A DNA stretch of 64,000 nt from Candidatus Effluviviaceae Genus I sp. Its GTDB lineage: Bacteria; Joyebacterota; Joyebacteria; Joyebacterales; Joyebacteraceae. Below, piece by piece: positions 35,484 through 44,202 of this stretch. The notes under the pieces are model-generated. The model saw only the letters and a program-made list of their open reading frames with translations. It was not told the origin of the DNA and searched no databases. The position numbers were made by a program, and so were the translations under genes. The stretch lies in assembly GCA_016867725.1 (NCBI GenBank), contig VGIX01000005.1, positions 12,855 to 76,854 of the forward strand, given 5' to 3'. Every line of letters starts with the position of its first letter. The first letter of the stretch is position 1.

Positions 35484-35521
35484 GAGGCCGGCGCGGGAGG
35501 GGATTCCGCACCGGCCTCTTT
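35484..35521 (+). terminator. Terminator of the glycosyltransferase gene
   Basis: GAGGCCGG pairs with CCGGCCTC (8 bp plus an inner GCGG/CCGC), ending in TTT. It separates convergent genes. Confidence 0.6.
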
Positions 35522-35579
35522 CGAGCGCGTGCTCCGATGGCCTTCCCACGGGCTGCGACGCGCTCTGCAGGATCGCCGA

Positions 35580-36089
35580 TCACTCCAACGGCGCCGCCTC
35601 GATCCTCACTCTGTCCGGCGGGCCCTCTCCCTCGGGAAGCTCGGGAGCACGCTCGCCCTCACGCGTTACGGCGAGGGGCCACGGAGCCAGGTAGAACCGC
35701 ACGGTCCTCGAAGGGCTGTAGTAGTCCACCGAGACGGTGCAGGACTCGGTGTAGTACCCCTGCGCGAACGCCACGATCCGGAACGCTCTGCTGTCATAGC
35801 CGCCGCCGTCGCAGCCCAGGTACCCCCCGCTGACGAACGCGTACCCGTACGGGCTCACCGACCACGTCCCGAGATAGCTCCAGCTCCACCAGCTCTCGCG
35901 ATAGAGCTCCACGCCCGCCCACGGGAGTGGCACGCCGGAGTAGTAGTCGTACACGTACACGTGGAACGCCGCCGTGCGCGGCGGGCAGTCGGACCACCAG
36001 GGACGCTCCCATACGATGCACCCTGAGAGGGCCGCCGCCGTCAGCGACACGAGGCATCCGAGCGCGACCGCTCTCGCAATGGCCCTCAT
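35580..36089 (-). CDS. Small lipoprotein of unknown function
   Basis: A 169-residue protein. The signal peptide ends in a lipobox (VSLTAAALSGC), so Cys is lipidated. The mature part is unusually rich in Tyr and Trp (WWSWSYLGTW, VYVYDYYSG) and looks like one carboxypeptidase-regulatory or transthyretin-like beta-sandwich, a common module of surface lipoproteins. No catalytic motif is visible. It lies 73 bases downstream of the DUF4384 protein gene in the same direction, probably on one transcript. Confidence 0.7.
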   Translation of the reverse strand: MRAIARAVALGCLVSLTAAALSGCIVWERPWWSDCPPRTAAFHVYVYDYYSGVPLPWAGVELYRESWWSWSYLGTWSVSPYGYAFVSGGYLGCDGGGYDSRAFRIVAFAQGYYTESCTVSVDYYSPSRTVRFYLAPWPLAVTREGERAPELPEGEGPPDRVRIEAAPLE

Positions 36090-36162
36090 GTCTCACGCAC
36101 CTTCCTCTCGTCGTCGTGTCGTCCGTCGCGGCGCCGCCGCGGGGCGATGGCACGACGCATCA

Positions 36163-37302
36163 TCAGTTCGCGGACGCCCGCACGTCGAAGCGGATCCACT
36201 CGATGCGCCGGCTCCCGTCGCGCTCCCTGCGAGACAGCTCGACGTCGAGGATCTCGATCTCGACGCGCAGCCCTTCGATGTGAGCCGCGTAGGCCCGCCC
36301 TCGCTCAGGGGCGTCGCCGCGCCTCCCGCTCGCGTCGAGGCGGAACAACGTCTTGCTGTCGCCGCCGTCCTCGGCGACAGCGCGCCCGACGATCGTCGTC
36401 GGCCGACCGCTCGCGCTCTCGATGCAGCGGATCGCGACCTCGACCGCGTCGCCTCGTGCGCGCACCTCGCGCCGGAACTCGTCGGAGCAGCGCCACATCT
36501 CGAACTGCTCCCACAGCGACGGGCCGCGATGTCGGGGCCACGGCGATACGTCCCAGCGAGCGGACGAGACGTAGAAGCTCACCTCGTCATACGACCACCG
36601 GGAGGGAGCATCCGCCCAACCCGGCGGCGCGGGCCACCAGCGCGGTTCAACGACGACGCGGCCTCGCCCGCGCCCCTGCGGCCCGGGCGGGTCGATGATG
36701 ACGGCCCCTGGGCCGCGCCCGACGTCCCGGCCTCCCGCGGCACGCGGGTGGAACGACGCCGATGCCCTGAACGCCCATGGCGTCGCCCACCCCGTCGGCC
36801 ACGCGCCGTCGTGCGCGTACGCGACGATGGTCTCGACGCCCGGGGGACCCGCCACGCGCAGCGAGTAGCGACGGCTGTCGGGGATCCGATGGACCTCGTG
36901 CGAGCGGACGAAGCCCGATCCCGTCCAGGCCGACGGGAACAACACCTCGACATCACCTGTCGTGGTGTAGCTCAGGATGGTGACGTAGCAGGGACGGTCG
37001 ACACGGAAGTACACGGCGATGCGGTCTCCGGGCTCGTAGGTCGCCCACTCGCCGCGGTCGACCCACACCCTGATCCTCGGAGCGTCCGACTGATCCCAGT
37101 CCCTCCAGTCGCGGGCGTCCGGCCACCAGGGTTCCGGCGTGGGAACGATCCTCTGTGCGGCGGGAGCGCCCTCGACCCTCTCGGGCTGGGCGCTCCCTGA
37201 GTCCTCCTCCACCACGGTCGCACCGGCGGCGACCGCGACGGCGGAGGCAAGCGCGACGGCAGTCAGCGTCGGCAGCTTCCACATCGATAGCAAACGTCCC
37301 AT
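36163..37302 (-). CDS. Exported DUF4384 domain protein
   Basis: A 379-residue exported protein with a signal peptide (TLTAVALASAVAVAAGATVV). The segment about 65-165 (IRVWVDRGEWATYEPGDRI, FRVDRPCYVTILSYTTTGDV, VLFPSAWTGSGFV) is a DUF4384 domain, a beta-sandwich found beside kinase, caspase or envelope proteins. The rest has many Trp/Arg-rich stretches and no known motif. The start at 37302 has GGGAGG at nine bases. The promoter lies just below a hairpin that ends the upstream unit. Confidence 0.75.
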   Translation of the reverse strand: MGRLLSMWKLPTLTAVALASAVAVAAGATVVEEDSGSAQPERVEGAPAAQRIVPTPEPWWPDARDWRDWDQSDAPRIRVWVDRGEWATYEPGDRIAVYFRVDRPCYVTILSYTTTGDVEVLFPSAWTGSGFVRSHEVHRIPDSRRYSLRVAGPPGVETIVAYAHDGAWPTGWATPWAFRASASFHPRAAGGRDVGRGPGAVIIDPPGPQGRGRGRVVVEPRWWPAPPGWADAPSRWSYDEVSFYVSSARWDVSPWPRHRGPSLWEQFEMWRCSDEFRREVRARGDAVEVAIRCIESASGRPTTIVGRAVAEDGGDSKTLFRLDASGRRGDAPERGRAYAAHIEGLRVEIEILDVELSRRERDGSRRIEWIRFDVRASAN

Positions 37303-37383
37303 CGTCTTCCACCTCCCTTGCGAGCGCGCGGACTCGAGTCTTCCGTCTGCCGTTCTCCGTCCGCACCGTTGCAACGCGATGCC

Positions 37384-37413
37384 GTTAGACGGGAGCGATG
37401 CGTGCTCATTCAA
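37384..37413 (-). promoter_or_regulatory. Probable promoter of the DUF4384/lipoprotein unit
   Basis: TTGAAT (37413-37408), 18 bases, TCTAAC (37389-37384). Four of six bases match in each box. It sits between a terminator hairpin (37421-37445) and the gene start, as expected. Confidence 0.45.
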
Positions 37414-37420
37414 CGCGCGC

Positions 37421-37445
37421 GGGCCGGGCTCCTCGAGCCCGGCCC
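37421..37445 (-). terminator. Terminator hairpin of the sigma-factor unit
   Basis: A perfect 11-bp GC stem with a 3-nt loop, 58 bases past the stop at 37504, with no U-tract. Confidence 0.55.
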
Positions 37446-37503
37446 GACGCCGACGCGTCTGCTGATCCCCGGCGCGCGTCGCGCCGGCTCTCACCGCGAC
37501 CGA

Positions 37504-38031
37504 TCAGGTGCGCGCGGTGAGAGCCAGGATGAGCACGCCTCCCGCGATCGGCGGACCGCCGAGCAACACGGTCCCGCCGTTCTCGAGGCGGATCCTCGTG
37601 CGGAGCACGACCTCGGCCTCGGGGTGTCCGCGACCCGGCGCCGGCCCACCTCGGGCCTGCTCGCCCTCGCGAAGCAGGCTGATCGTCATCTCGATCCTGC
37701 CCTCGCTGTCTTGCTTGGGCGGCTCGGGCTGCACCTCGAGCGAGAAGCGCTCAGGCAGCTGAATGGCGGCGGTCCCGCCGAACCGCGCCCGGACCTCCGA
37801 CCTGCCGAGGAACGAGTATCTCGTGTACGCGAAGAGCGAGCGGAGATTCTTGGCGAACTGGGAGAGCCGCGGGTCCACGACGGGCGCGGACGAGGGCCCA
37901 CCCGCTGCGACCGCCGACGCCGCCGAGATCGACGTCACGCCGATGAGCACCTCGTCCCTCGCCGTGACCGGGAGCGGGGCAAGCGCGAGCAGCGCGAGAA
38001 CAGCAGGCAGGATGATCGCGGTCTTCGTCAT
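37504..38031 (-). CDS. Exported hypothetical protein in the sigma/anti-sigma unit
   Basis: A 175-residue protein I do not recognise. It begins with a signal peptide (TAIILPAVLALLALAPLPV), then a short variable part. The central region, FAKNLRSLFAYTRYSFLG, precedes a beta-rich half (SEGRIEMTISLLREG, then VVLRTRIRLENGGTVLLGGP) that resembles short envelope beta-sandwich domains. It starts 11 bases after the anti-sigma gene, with GGAGG close to the ATG, so it is part of the same transcript and may belong to the regulon. Confidence 0.65.
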   Translation of the reverse strand: MTKTAIILPAVLALLALAPLPVTARDEVLIGVTSISAASAVAAGGPSSAPVVDPRLSQFAKNLRSLFAYTRYSFLGRSEVRARFGGTAAIQLPERFSLEVQPEPPKQDSEGRIEMTISLLREGEQARGGPAPGRGHPEAEVVLRTRIRLENGGTVLLGGPPIAGGVLILALTART

Positions 38032-38042
38032 GGCCTCCGCGC

Positions 38043-38576
38043 TCACTGGCGAGCGCTCCCTGCTCCGGGCTCCTCCGAAAACACCCAGATGACCGTCATC
38101 CTGGGGTCCTCGGAGGTGAAGAACATGGGCGTGGAACCCGCGGCGTACGTCTCGATGCTGTCGACGATGCACTCGTTGCCGCCGCCCCAGCGACCGAACG
38201 ACAGGAGCCCCCGTTGCCCCACGGCGGCCACCGCAATGACGAGGGCCGCGCAGGCGACGGCGAACGCGAAGGCAGGTCGCCGCACGGCCGGCTCCGGCGG
38301 CCTGAGCTCCCGAGGCCGCGTCGCGCGCCTGGCCTCCCGATCGACGCCGTCCAGGGCCTGCGAGAGACCGCGGCGGAACGCGTTCCACCGCTCCGGCGTC
38401 GCCGCCGGCACGCCGACCCTGCTCAGGATTCTACCAGACGCGCGGATCGAGTCAAGCTCACGGGCGCAGCGGGCGCAGCGGGCGACATGCCGTTCGACGG
38501 AGCGCGCGCGTCGCTCGCCGAGCTCTCCGTCCGCGTACGCCGTGAGCCATCTGCTGAAGCGATAGCAACCGATCAT
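38043..38576 (-). CDS. Anti-sigma factor with zinc-finger (ZAS) and one transmembrane helix
   Basis: A 177-residue membrane anti-sigma factor. The N-terminal zf-HC2/ZAS motif Hx3Cx2C is complete (HVARCARC, His30, Cys34, Cys37), preceded by the usual LTAYADGELG. One transmembrane helix is at about 103-123 (PAFAFAVACAALVIAVAAV), followed by a 50-residue extracytoplasmic tail with one Cys. It should hold the sigma factor encoded just upstream until a membrane signal releases it. Its ATG overlaps the TGA of the sigma gene (ATGA), so translation is coupled. Confidence 0.85.
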   Translation of the reverse strand: MIGCYRFSRWLTAYADGELGERRARSVERHVARCARCARELDSIRASGRILSRVGVPAATPERWNAFRRGLSQALDGVDREARRATRPRELRPPEPAVRRPAFAFAVACAALVIAVAAVGQRGLLSFGRWGGGNECIVDSIETYAAGSTPMFFTSEDPRMTVIWVFSEEPGAGSARQ

Positions 38577-39199
38577 GCGTCCCTGTCCTTCTCTGCGCCG
38601 GCATCCAGTCCGTTCTCCACGTACGGCTTGAGCATCGTCCGCAGCTTCTTCCTCGCGTAGTGGAGGCGAGACATCACCGTACCGATCGAGCACCCGACAA
38701 CGTCCGCGATCTCCTTGTACGACAACCCCCTGATCTCGTACAGCACGAACACGGACTTGTGATACGACGGCAACGCGTCGACGGCGCGCTGGATCTGCTC
38801 ACCCAGCTCGGACGAGAGTGCCAGGCCGTCCGGGCCCACGGCGCGGTGGGCCGTGGCCGGTTCGCTGTCCGCGTAGTCTGCGACCTCCTCCGGCACCGTG
38901 TGCGGCTCGATGGAACGTGAGCGGCGACGCGTGTGATCGATGCAGGTGTTGATGGCGATCCTGTAGAGCCAGGTCGAGAAGCTCGACCGCCCCTTGAAGG
39001 TCTTGATCCCACGGTATGCGCGAACGAACACGTCCTGCGACAGGTCCATGGCGAGGTCGGGGTCTCTTGCGAAACGATAGGCGACGGCGTACACCAGCTC
39101 CTTGTAGTGATCCACCAGCAGGTCGAACGCCCCGCGGTCACCCGCCTGGCTCGCTCGCACGAGCTCCGCGTCTCGCTCCTTGGAATCGGGCTCAGGCAT
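38573..39199 (-). CDS. ECF-type RNA polymerase sigma factor
   Basis: A 208-residue sigma factor. Region 2 includes FDLLVDHYKELVYAVAYRFA, DLAMDLSQDVFVRAYRG and FSTWLYRIAINTCIDHTRRR (about 25-90). Region 4 includes LPSYHKSVFVLYEIRGLSYK and EIADVVGCSIGTVMSRLHYA (about 140-185). An acidic linker joins them. It resembles the RpoE-like group. It recognises extracytoplasmic-stress promoters together with the anti-sigma factor encoded downstream. Gene order puts it after trpS and the phosphohexomutase gene without an obvious promoter, so read-through is possible. Confidence 0.92.
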   Translation of the reverse strand: MPEPDSKERDAELVRASQAGDRGAFDLLVDHYKELVYAVAYRFARDPDLAMDLSQDVFVRAYRGIKTFKGRSSFSTWLYRIAINTCIDHTRRRSRSIEPHTVPEEVADYADSEPATAHRAVGPDGLALSSELGEQIQRAVDALPSYHKSVFVLYEIRGLSYKEIADVVGCSIGTVMSRLHYARKKLRTMLKPYVENGLDAGAEKDRDA

Positions 39200-39301
39200 G
39201 GCGCCCGGTGAACTCCTTGGACGGCGAAGGCCGGAGGGTATTCGCCCCGCATCCGTGCCCGTGGGAAGGGGACCGGACGGCTACGAAGGTCCCCCCCGCG
39301 C

Positions 39302-40657
39302 TCACAGGCGAATCTCGCCGAACTCCCGCAGCTTCCCGGTGACGAGCGCCTGGATCTCCCTGAGGCGGGACTCAGTCCGGGCCTCGAAGCGCATGACGAT
39401 GACGGGCTGCGTGTTCGACGCCCGGACGAGCCCCCAGCCGTCGCCGAACTGGATGCGCACGCCGTCCACGTCGATGACGTCGTGATGGGACCTGAAGTAC
39501 TCCACGGCCTTCCGCACGATCTCGAACTTCGTCGCGTCGTCCTTCGTCTCGCCGCGGATCTCGGGCGTGGAGTGGTACCGTGGGATGGTCGCCACGAGCT
39601 CGGAGAGCGGCGCGGCGGCCCGCGACAACATCTGGAGGATCCTGCAGGAAGCGTAGATCGCGTCGTCGAACGGGTAGTAGCCGTCGGCGAGCACCATGTG
39701 CCCGCTCATCTCGCCGCCGATGGGCGCGCCGGTCTCCTTGATCTTCCGCTTGAGCAGCGAGTGCCCCGTCTTCCACATCAGCGGCTTCCCGCCGTGTGCC
39801 TCGATGTCCTCGATGAGCGCCTGCGAGCACTTGACGTCGAAGACGATCTCGGCGGGGCCCGCCGCGAGCACCTCCCGCGCGAGGAGGGCCAGGACCTTGT
39901 CGGCGAAGACCATCTCGCCCTTCTCGTCGATCGTGCCCACGCGGTCCGCGTCGCCGTCGTACCCGATGCCCACGTCCGCCTTGTGCCGCACCACGGCCGC
40001 GATGAGGTCCTTCACGTACTCCGGGACGGTCGGGTCCGGATGGTGGTTGGGGAAGTCGCCGTCGGGCTCGCAATAGAGCGGCACGACCTCGCATCCGAGG
40101 CTCTTGATGAGATCGCAGGCGACGAGGCCCGCGCAGCCGTTTCCCGCGTCGACGACGACCTTGAGCGGCCGGGCGAGCGAGATCCTGGAGCGGATCGCGT
40201 CCTTGTACGCGTCGAGAAGGGCGGTCTCCGTGCGGGTTCCGCGGCCGCTCTCGAAGTCGCCGCGCTGGGCGATCTGCCAGAGCTCCTGGATCTCCGCCCC
40301 GTACATCGAGTCCGTCCCCGCGTTCAGCTTAAGCCCGTTCATGTCGGGCGGGTTGTGACTGCCTGTGATCATCACGCCGCCGTCCACCGCGCGCTCGTGC
40401 AGCCCGAAGTAGAAGGCAGGCGTCGGCACGACCCCTGCGTCCACGACGTTGATGCCCGTCGAGAGCAGCCCCTCGGTGAGCGCGCGGCGGAACCGCTCGG
40501 TCGAGTGGCGCACGTCTCCCCCGACGAGGGCCGCCCGACCGCCGCGCCGCCTGAGATGGGTTCCGAACGCCCTGCCGACGTTCCGAACGACATCCTCGGT
40601 CAGATCGCGGTCGACGACGCCCCTGATGTCGTACTCACGGAAGATGTGCCGCTCCAT
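39302..40657 (-). CDS. Phosphomannomutase/phosphoglucomutase
   Basis: A 451-residue alpha-D-phosphohexomutase that interconverts sugar 1- and 6-phosphates through a phosphoserine. All four motifs are present: the catalytic-serine loop TGSHNPPDMNG (about 98-108), the metal loop GYDGDADRVG (about 228), the sugar-binding GGEMSGH (about 316) and the phosphate-binding RASNTQP near the C-terminus. GEMSGH and the overall form fit the AlgC/ManB group that accepts glucose and mannose. It supplies hexose 1-phosphates for polysaccharides. It is preceded 47 bases upstream by trpS and followed by the sigma gene. Confidence 0.93.
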   Translation of the reverse strand: MERHIFREYDIRGVVDRDLTEDVVRNVGRAFGTHLRRRGGRAALVGGDVRHSTERFRRALTEGLLSTGINVVDAGVVPTPAFYFGLHERAVDGGVMITGSHNPPDMNGLKLNAGTDSMYGAEIQELWQIAQRGDFESGRGTRTETALLDAYKDAIRSRISLARPLKVVVDAGNGCAGLVACDLIKSLGCEVVPLYCEPDGDFPNHHPDPTVPEYVKDLIAAVVRHKADVGIGYDGDADRVGTIDEKGEMVFADKVLALLAREVLAAGPAEIVFDVKCSQALIEDIEAHGGKPLMWKTGHSLLKRKIKETGAPIGGEMSGHMVLADGYYPFDDAIYASCRILQMLSRAAAPLSELVATIPRYHSTPEIRGETKDDATKFEIVRKAVEYFRSHHDVIDVDGVRIQFGDGWGLVRASNTQPVIVMRFEARTESRLREIQALVTGKLREFGEIRL

Positions 40658-40704
40658 CGCGTCTCCCTGCTGCGCGTTGCGCGTCCGTGGGTAGGTCGAA
40701 CCGA

Positions 40705-41688
40705 TCAGATGAGGATCACGCCGATCCTGGACCTGACCTCGTCCATCGTGGCTCTTGCGACTGCGCGGGCCCGTTCGGAGCCGTCGCGCAGGACCGCGCG
40801 GATGTCGTCAGGGGCGCGAAGCAGCGCGTCACGCTTCTCGCGGATGGGCCCGACGAGCTCCTGAACGTGCGTGATGACGATGCGCTTGCAGTCGAGGCAT
40901 CCGATGGAAGCGGTCCGACAGCCCTTCGCGCACGCCTCGACCTCATCCGGCGTGGACAGGATCCTGTGGTAGCTCATGATGTTGCAGACGTCGGGGTTGC
41001 CGACGTCGGTTCGGCGGATCCGCGCCGGGTCCGTGGGAGCCGTGGACAGCTTCTTCGCGATGACGTCGTCCGGATCGTCGAGATATAGGCAGTTGTCCAG
41101 GCTCTTGCTCATCTTGCTCGCGCCGTCCAGCCCCTGCACGCGGGCGCCTTCACCGAGAACCTCCTTCGGCTCGGGGAAGGTCTCGCCGAAGACCGCATTG
41201 AACCGGCGCGCCACCTCCCGCGCGAACTCAAGGTGCGGCACCTGGTCGTCGCCGACCGGGACGATCTCCGACTTGTATAGGAGGATGTCCGCCGCCATGA
41301 GCACGGGGTAGGCGAAGAGCCCCATGTTCACGTTGTCCGGGTTCTGCCTGACCTTCTCCTTGAACGTCGGTACGCGCGCAAGCCTCCCCATGGGCGTCAC
41401 GCAGTCGAGGACCCAGGCGAGCTCCGTGTGTTCCTTCACCTGCGACTGCACCATGAGGATGCTCTTCGAAGGGTCGAGCCCCGCGGCGAGGTAGCTCGCA
41501 GCGGCATCGAGAACGCGGCCCGGCAGCTCCTGCGGAGCGTACCGCACCGTCATCGCGTGGTAGTCCACGATCCCGAACACGGGCTCATACTGCTCCTGGA
41601 GCCGTATCCACTGCGAGATCGCGCCGAGGTAGTTGCCGATGTGAAGCCGCCCGCTGGGCTGGATGCCGCTGAAGAAGTGCTTCTTCAT
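40705..41688 (-). CDS. trpS: Tryptophanyl-tRNA synthetase, with a probable [4Fe-4S] cysteine set
   Basis: A 327-residue class I synthetase that charges tRNA-Trp. HIGN (about 16-19) and KMSKS (about 192-196) are intact. Beyond the usual fold, four Cys lie at 235, 257, 264 and 267 (spacing C-x21-C-x6-C-x2-C). This closely parallels the cluster-binding C-x22-C-x6-C-x2-C of Thermotoga maritima TrpRS at positions 236, 259, 266 and 269. That cluster helps recognise the anticodon in the Thermotoga enzyme. One more Cys (253) is near. The gene starts 88 bases after the M1-like gene stop and is followed by the phosphohexomutase gene, probably one transcript. Confidence 0.95.
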   Translation of the reverse strand: MKKHFFSGIQPSGRLHIGNYLGAISQWIRLQEQYEPVFGIVDYHAMTVRYAPQELPGRVLDAAASYLAAGLDPSKSILMVQSQVKEHTELAWVLDCVTPMGRLARVPTFKEKVRQNPDNVNMGLFAYPVLMAADILLYKSEIVPVGDDQVPHLEFAREVARRFNAVFGETFPEPKEVLGEGARVQGLDGASKMSKSLDNCLYLDDPDDVIAKKLSTAPTDPARIRRTDVGNPDVCNIMSYHRILSTPDEVEACAKGCRTASIGCLDCKRIVITHVQELVGPIREKRDALLRAPDDIRAVLRDGSERARAVARATMDEVRSRIGVILI

Positions 41689-41776
41689 CTGGGTTCAGAT
41701 CTCCCTGTGCTCCAGGTCCTCGTCGTGCGCGCGAGCCTGCCGTCCGCCTCCGCGGGCGCTCAACCAGTCGGGCGCG

Positions 41777-44032
41777 TCAGCGCGATCCCGCCTCGATTGC
41801 CGCCAGTCTCTTCCGTGCTTCGTCGGAGACCGGGTTCGCGCGAAGGGCGCGCTCGTAGTCGGCGACGGCCGCCGCCCTGTCGCCCGCCGCCTCGTGGTAT
41901 CTGCCGGAAGCGAGGTGCAGCGCCTCGAGCGCCTGCGGCTGGTTGCCTGTCTTCGCAACGAGAAGGCGCGCCGCAGCGATGCCCGTCCGGGCCTCATCGA
42001 GCCGCCGAAGCCCGACGAGCGCCATGGCCCGAGTGGCGTGGCCGATGGGGTCGTCCTTCTTCATCGAGACGTATGCGTCGAGGTGCCTGAGGGCCGCCGT
42101 GTGCGCGTTGGCTCGAAGGTAGAGCTGGCCGAGCCAGAGCCGGAGCCCGGCGTTCTTGGGGTCGAGTCGAGCCGCCGCGTCGAGCGCCTCGAGCCCCGCC
42201 GTCAGCCGCCCCGACCGCACGAGCGCCTCGCCGTACGCGTAGCGGTACGACGCTTGGCGCGGCGCGAGGAACGCCGCGGCCCCGTACTCGTTCACCGCCG
42301 TCGCCCAGTCGTTGGCGGCCTTCGCCGCGTTCCCGCGCTCGAAGTGCGCACGGGCCCTGTCGGCGCTCTCGATCACGGGAAGGACGCCGTCCGCGTCCAC
42401 CAGGATCCTGAGCGGCTCGCTCTCGGCGACGAAGTCGAAGGGCTGCTCGGACGACTCGATCGCGACGACCTCGTCGTACGACCACAGACCCAGGTCAACG
42501 GTCAGCGGCACCGGCGTCCGGTAGATCTCCCCGTCCTGCCTGATCGTGCCCTGCACGCGGTACCGCCGCCCCCTCACGTGGGAAACCGTGTAGTCCAGCA
42601 CGTACGTGGGAAGGTCGCCGCGGTAGACCCATTCGTAGAAGAACCAGTTGAGGTCCTGCTCGGTGGCCTCTTCGAAGGCCGCGACGAGGTCGCGGAATCC
42701 CGCCGTCCGGCCCCGGTGCCGCTCGGCGAACACCCGAAGCGCGCGGCAGTACGCGTCGCGCCCGATCAGGCGCTCGAGCATGTCAAAGAGCGCCGCCCCC
42801 TTGCCACGGCAGATGCGCCGGTCATCGCACGGGGACTCGCCGAGGCACGCGCTGAGCGGTGCCGAGCCGCCGGCCTCCGAGAGGGCCCGCGCGTACTGCG
42901 CGCGGCGGAACTCCCGCCGGCGGAGCGCCTCCTCGTCGCCTCCGGTGGCTTCGAGCCAGTCCACCTCGGCCGCCGCGGACAGCCCCTCCGCGACCAGCGC
43001 GCCCGCGTCCATCGAGCACGCCCACCAGCTCCTCGCGAGCTCCAGCGAACATCTCGTGAGCGCGGACGAGCCGCTGGTCAGTCCAAGACCGTCCACGTCC
43101 TGAACGACGATGAGCCCCGCTCCCGAGGCCGCGGACTCGAACCCCTCGAGGTTCGGAGGCAGCAGGAGGACGTTGAGCCACCTGAACGGATAGCCGCCGT
43201 AGCATGCCTCGAGATACCCGACGAGCCCCTTGAGCTCGCCCGCGGGGCCGGGCGGGACGTCGGGCTTCCATCCCCCGGTGAGGGTGTCGCCGGGCGCGGG
43301 AACGTACCAGTGGTATCCGAGGAACACGTTCCCCCAGACTCCGAACGAGTTCCCGATCCGGCCGACGGCCGCGGATGCCGCGGCGAGCGGCTCCGCCGAC
43401 TCCCAGATGTCGCCCGCGCTGCAGCGCCCGTCCGAGGACGGCATCGCCATGCCGACGAGCATGCCCGTGCACACGCTGGAGTACTCGTCCGGGTATCGCA
43501 GCACGATCCGCATGGTGGCCGGATCGTGCGCCTCGCTCATCGGATACCAGGCCGACTCGCCGCCCAGGTACAGCAGCCCGGGATTGGCGAGGATGCCGCC
43601 CCCCGCGGCGACCGTGCCCTGGTAGCGAAGGACCACCCTCACCGGCCCCTCCGGCACGCCGCGCAGCAGCACGCTGATCGTCCTGCCGTCCCGGACGAAG
43701 GCGAGCGCCGCGCCGGACGCCGCCCGCACGGTCGTGACGGCGAGCCCCTCGTTCAGCACGAGCGTGAGGCGGTCCGCGCCCGCGCGCATGGTGATCGCGC
43801 ACTCGCCGGACACGCGGCGTCTGGGAGGATCCACGCACACGTCGAGCTCGTAGCGCTCGACGTCCTGGCGCGCGAGGATCTCGGCCGTCCCGGCCGTTCT
43901 GGCGTCGTCCTTCCGGAACAACTCCCGGACGGCCCGCCCCGCGTGGTCGGACATCGCGGAGATGACGGGCTGCTGCGCGAACGCGCAGGCCGCGCAGGCG
44001 AGGACGAACATCAGAGCGTGGAGAATCCGCAC
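41777..44032 (-). CDS. M1-peptidase-like protein without zinc ligands, fused to TPR repeats
   Basis: A 751-residue exported protein with a signal peptide (ILHALMFVLACAACAFA). Residues about 60-510 follow the M1 aminopeptidase layout: an N-terminal beta-domain, a thermolysin-like domain and a C-terminal FFYEWVYRGDLPTYVLDY. The zinc site HExxH (normally HELAHQWW) reads LELARSWW at 330-337, so both histidines are gone (Leu330, Arg334). Glu331 and the downstream Glu349 (VAEGLSA) remain. It should not bind zinc and is probably a catalytically dead scaffold. From about 560 there are TPR-type repeats (GLEALDAAARLDPKNAGLRL, YERALRANPVSDEARKRLAA). A promoter lies back to back with the iscU-like gene. 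Confidence 0.85.
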   Translation of the reverse strand: MRILHALMFVLACAACAFAQQPVISAMSDHAGRAVRELFRKDDARTAGTAEILARQDVERYELDVCVDPPRRRVSGECAITMRAGADRLTLVLNEGLAVTTVRAASGAALAFVRDGRTISVLLRGVPEGPVRVVLRYQGTVAAGGGILANPGLLYLGGESAWYPMSEAHDPATMRIVLRYPDEYSSVCTGMLVGMAMPSSDGRCSAGDIWESAEPLAAASAAVGRIGNSFGVWGNVFLGYHWYVPAPGDTLTGGWKPDVPPGPAGELKGLVGYLEACYGGYPFRWLNVLLLPPNLEGFESAASGAGLIVVQDVDGLGLTSGSSALTRCSLELARSWWACSMDAGALVAEGLSAAAEVDWLEATGGDEEALRRREFRRAQYARALSEAGGSAPLSACLGESPCDDRRICRGKGAALFDMLERLIGRDAYCRALRVFAERHRGRTAGFRDLVAAFEEATEQDLNWFFYEWVYRGDLPTYVLDYTVSHVRGRRYRVQGTIRQDGEIYRTPVPLTVDLGLWSYDEVVAIESSEQPFDFVAESEPLRILVDADGVLPVIESADRARAHFERGNAAKAANDWATAVNEYGAAAFLAPRQASYRYAYGEALVRSGRLTAGLEALDAAARLDPKNAGLRLWLGQLYLRANAHTAALRHLDAYVSMKKDDPIGHATRAMALVGLRRLDEARTGIAAARLLVAKTGNQPQALEALHLASGRYHEAAGDRAAAVADYERALRANPVSDEARKRLAAIEAGSR

Positions 44033-44086
44033 ACCTTCCTCCGGAGAGAGCGCCGCGGGCGGGCCCCGTGGCCGTCGCGGGCGGCC

Positions 44087-44115
44087 ATGATAGCACGCCG
44101 CCCGCGCGGCGGCAA
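44087..44115 (-). promoter_or_regulatory. Sigma70-type promoter of the M1-like gene
   Basis: TTGCCG (44115-44110), 17 bases, TATCAT (44092-44087). Leader about 48 nt. Confidence 0.6.
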
Positions 44116-44140
44116 GGCGGCCCCCGCTCCCGGCGGCTCC

Positions 44141-44169
44141 TTGACTGCGGCCCGGCGCAGCGCTAAGAT
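44141..44169 (+). promoter_or_regulatory. Sigma70 promoter of the IscU-type gene
   Basis: TTGACT (44141-44146), 17 bases, TAAGAT (44164-44169). Leader about 27 nt, with AAAGGAG before the ATG. Confidence 0.8.
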
Positions 44170-44202
44170 GGCCGGTGGCCTCAGGGAAAGGAGCCGCGCC
44201 AC

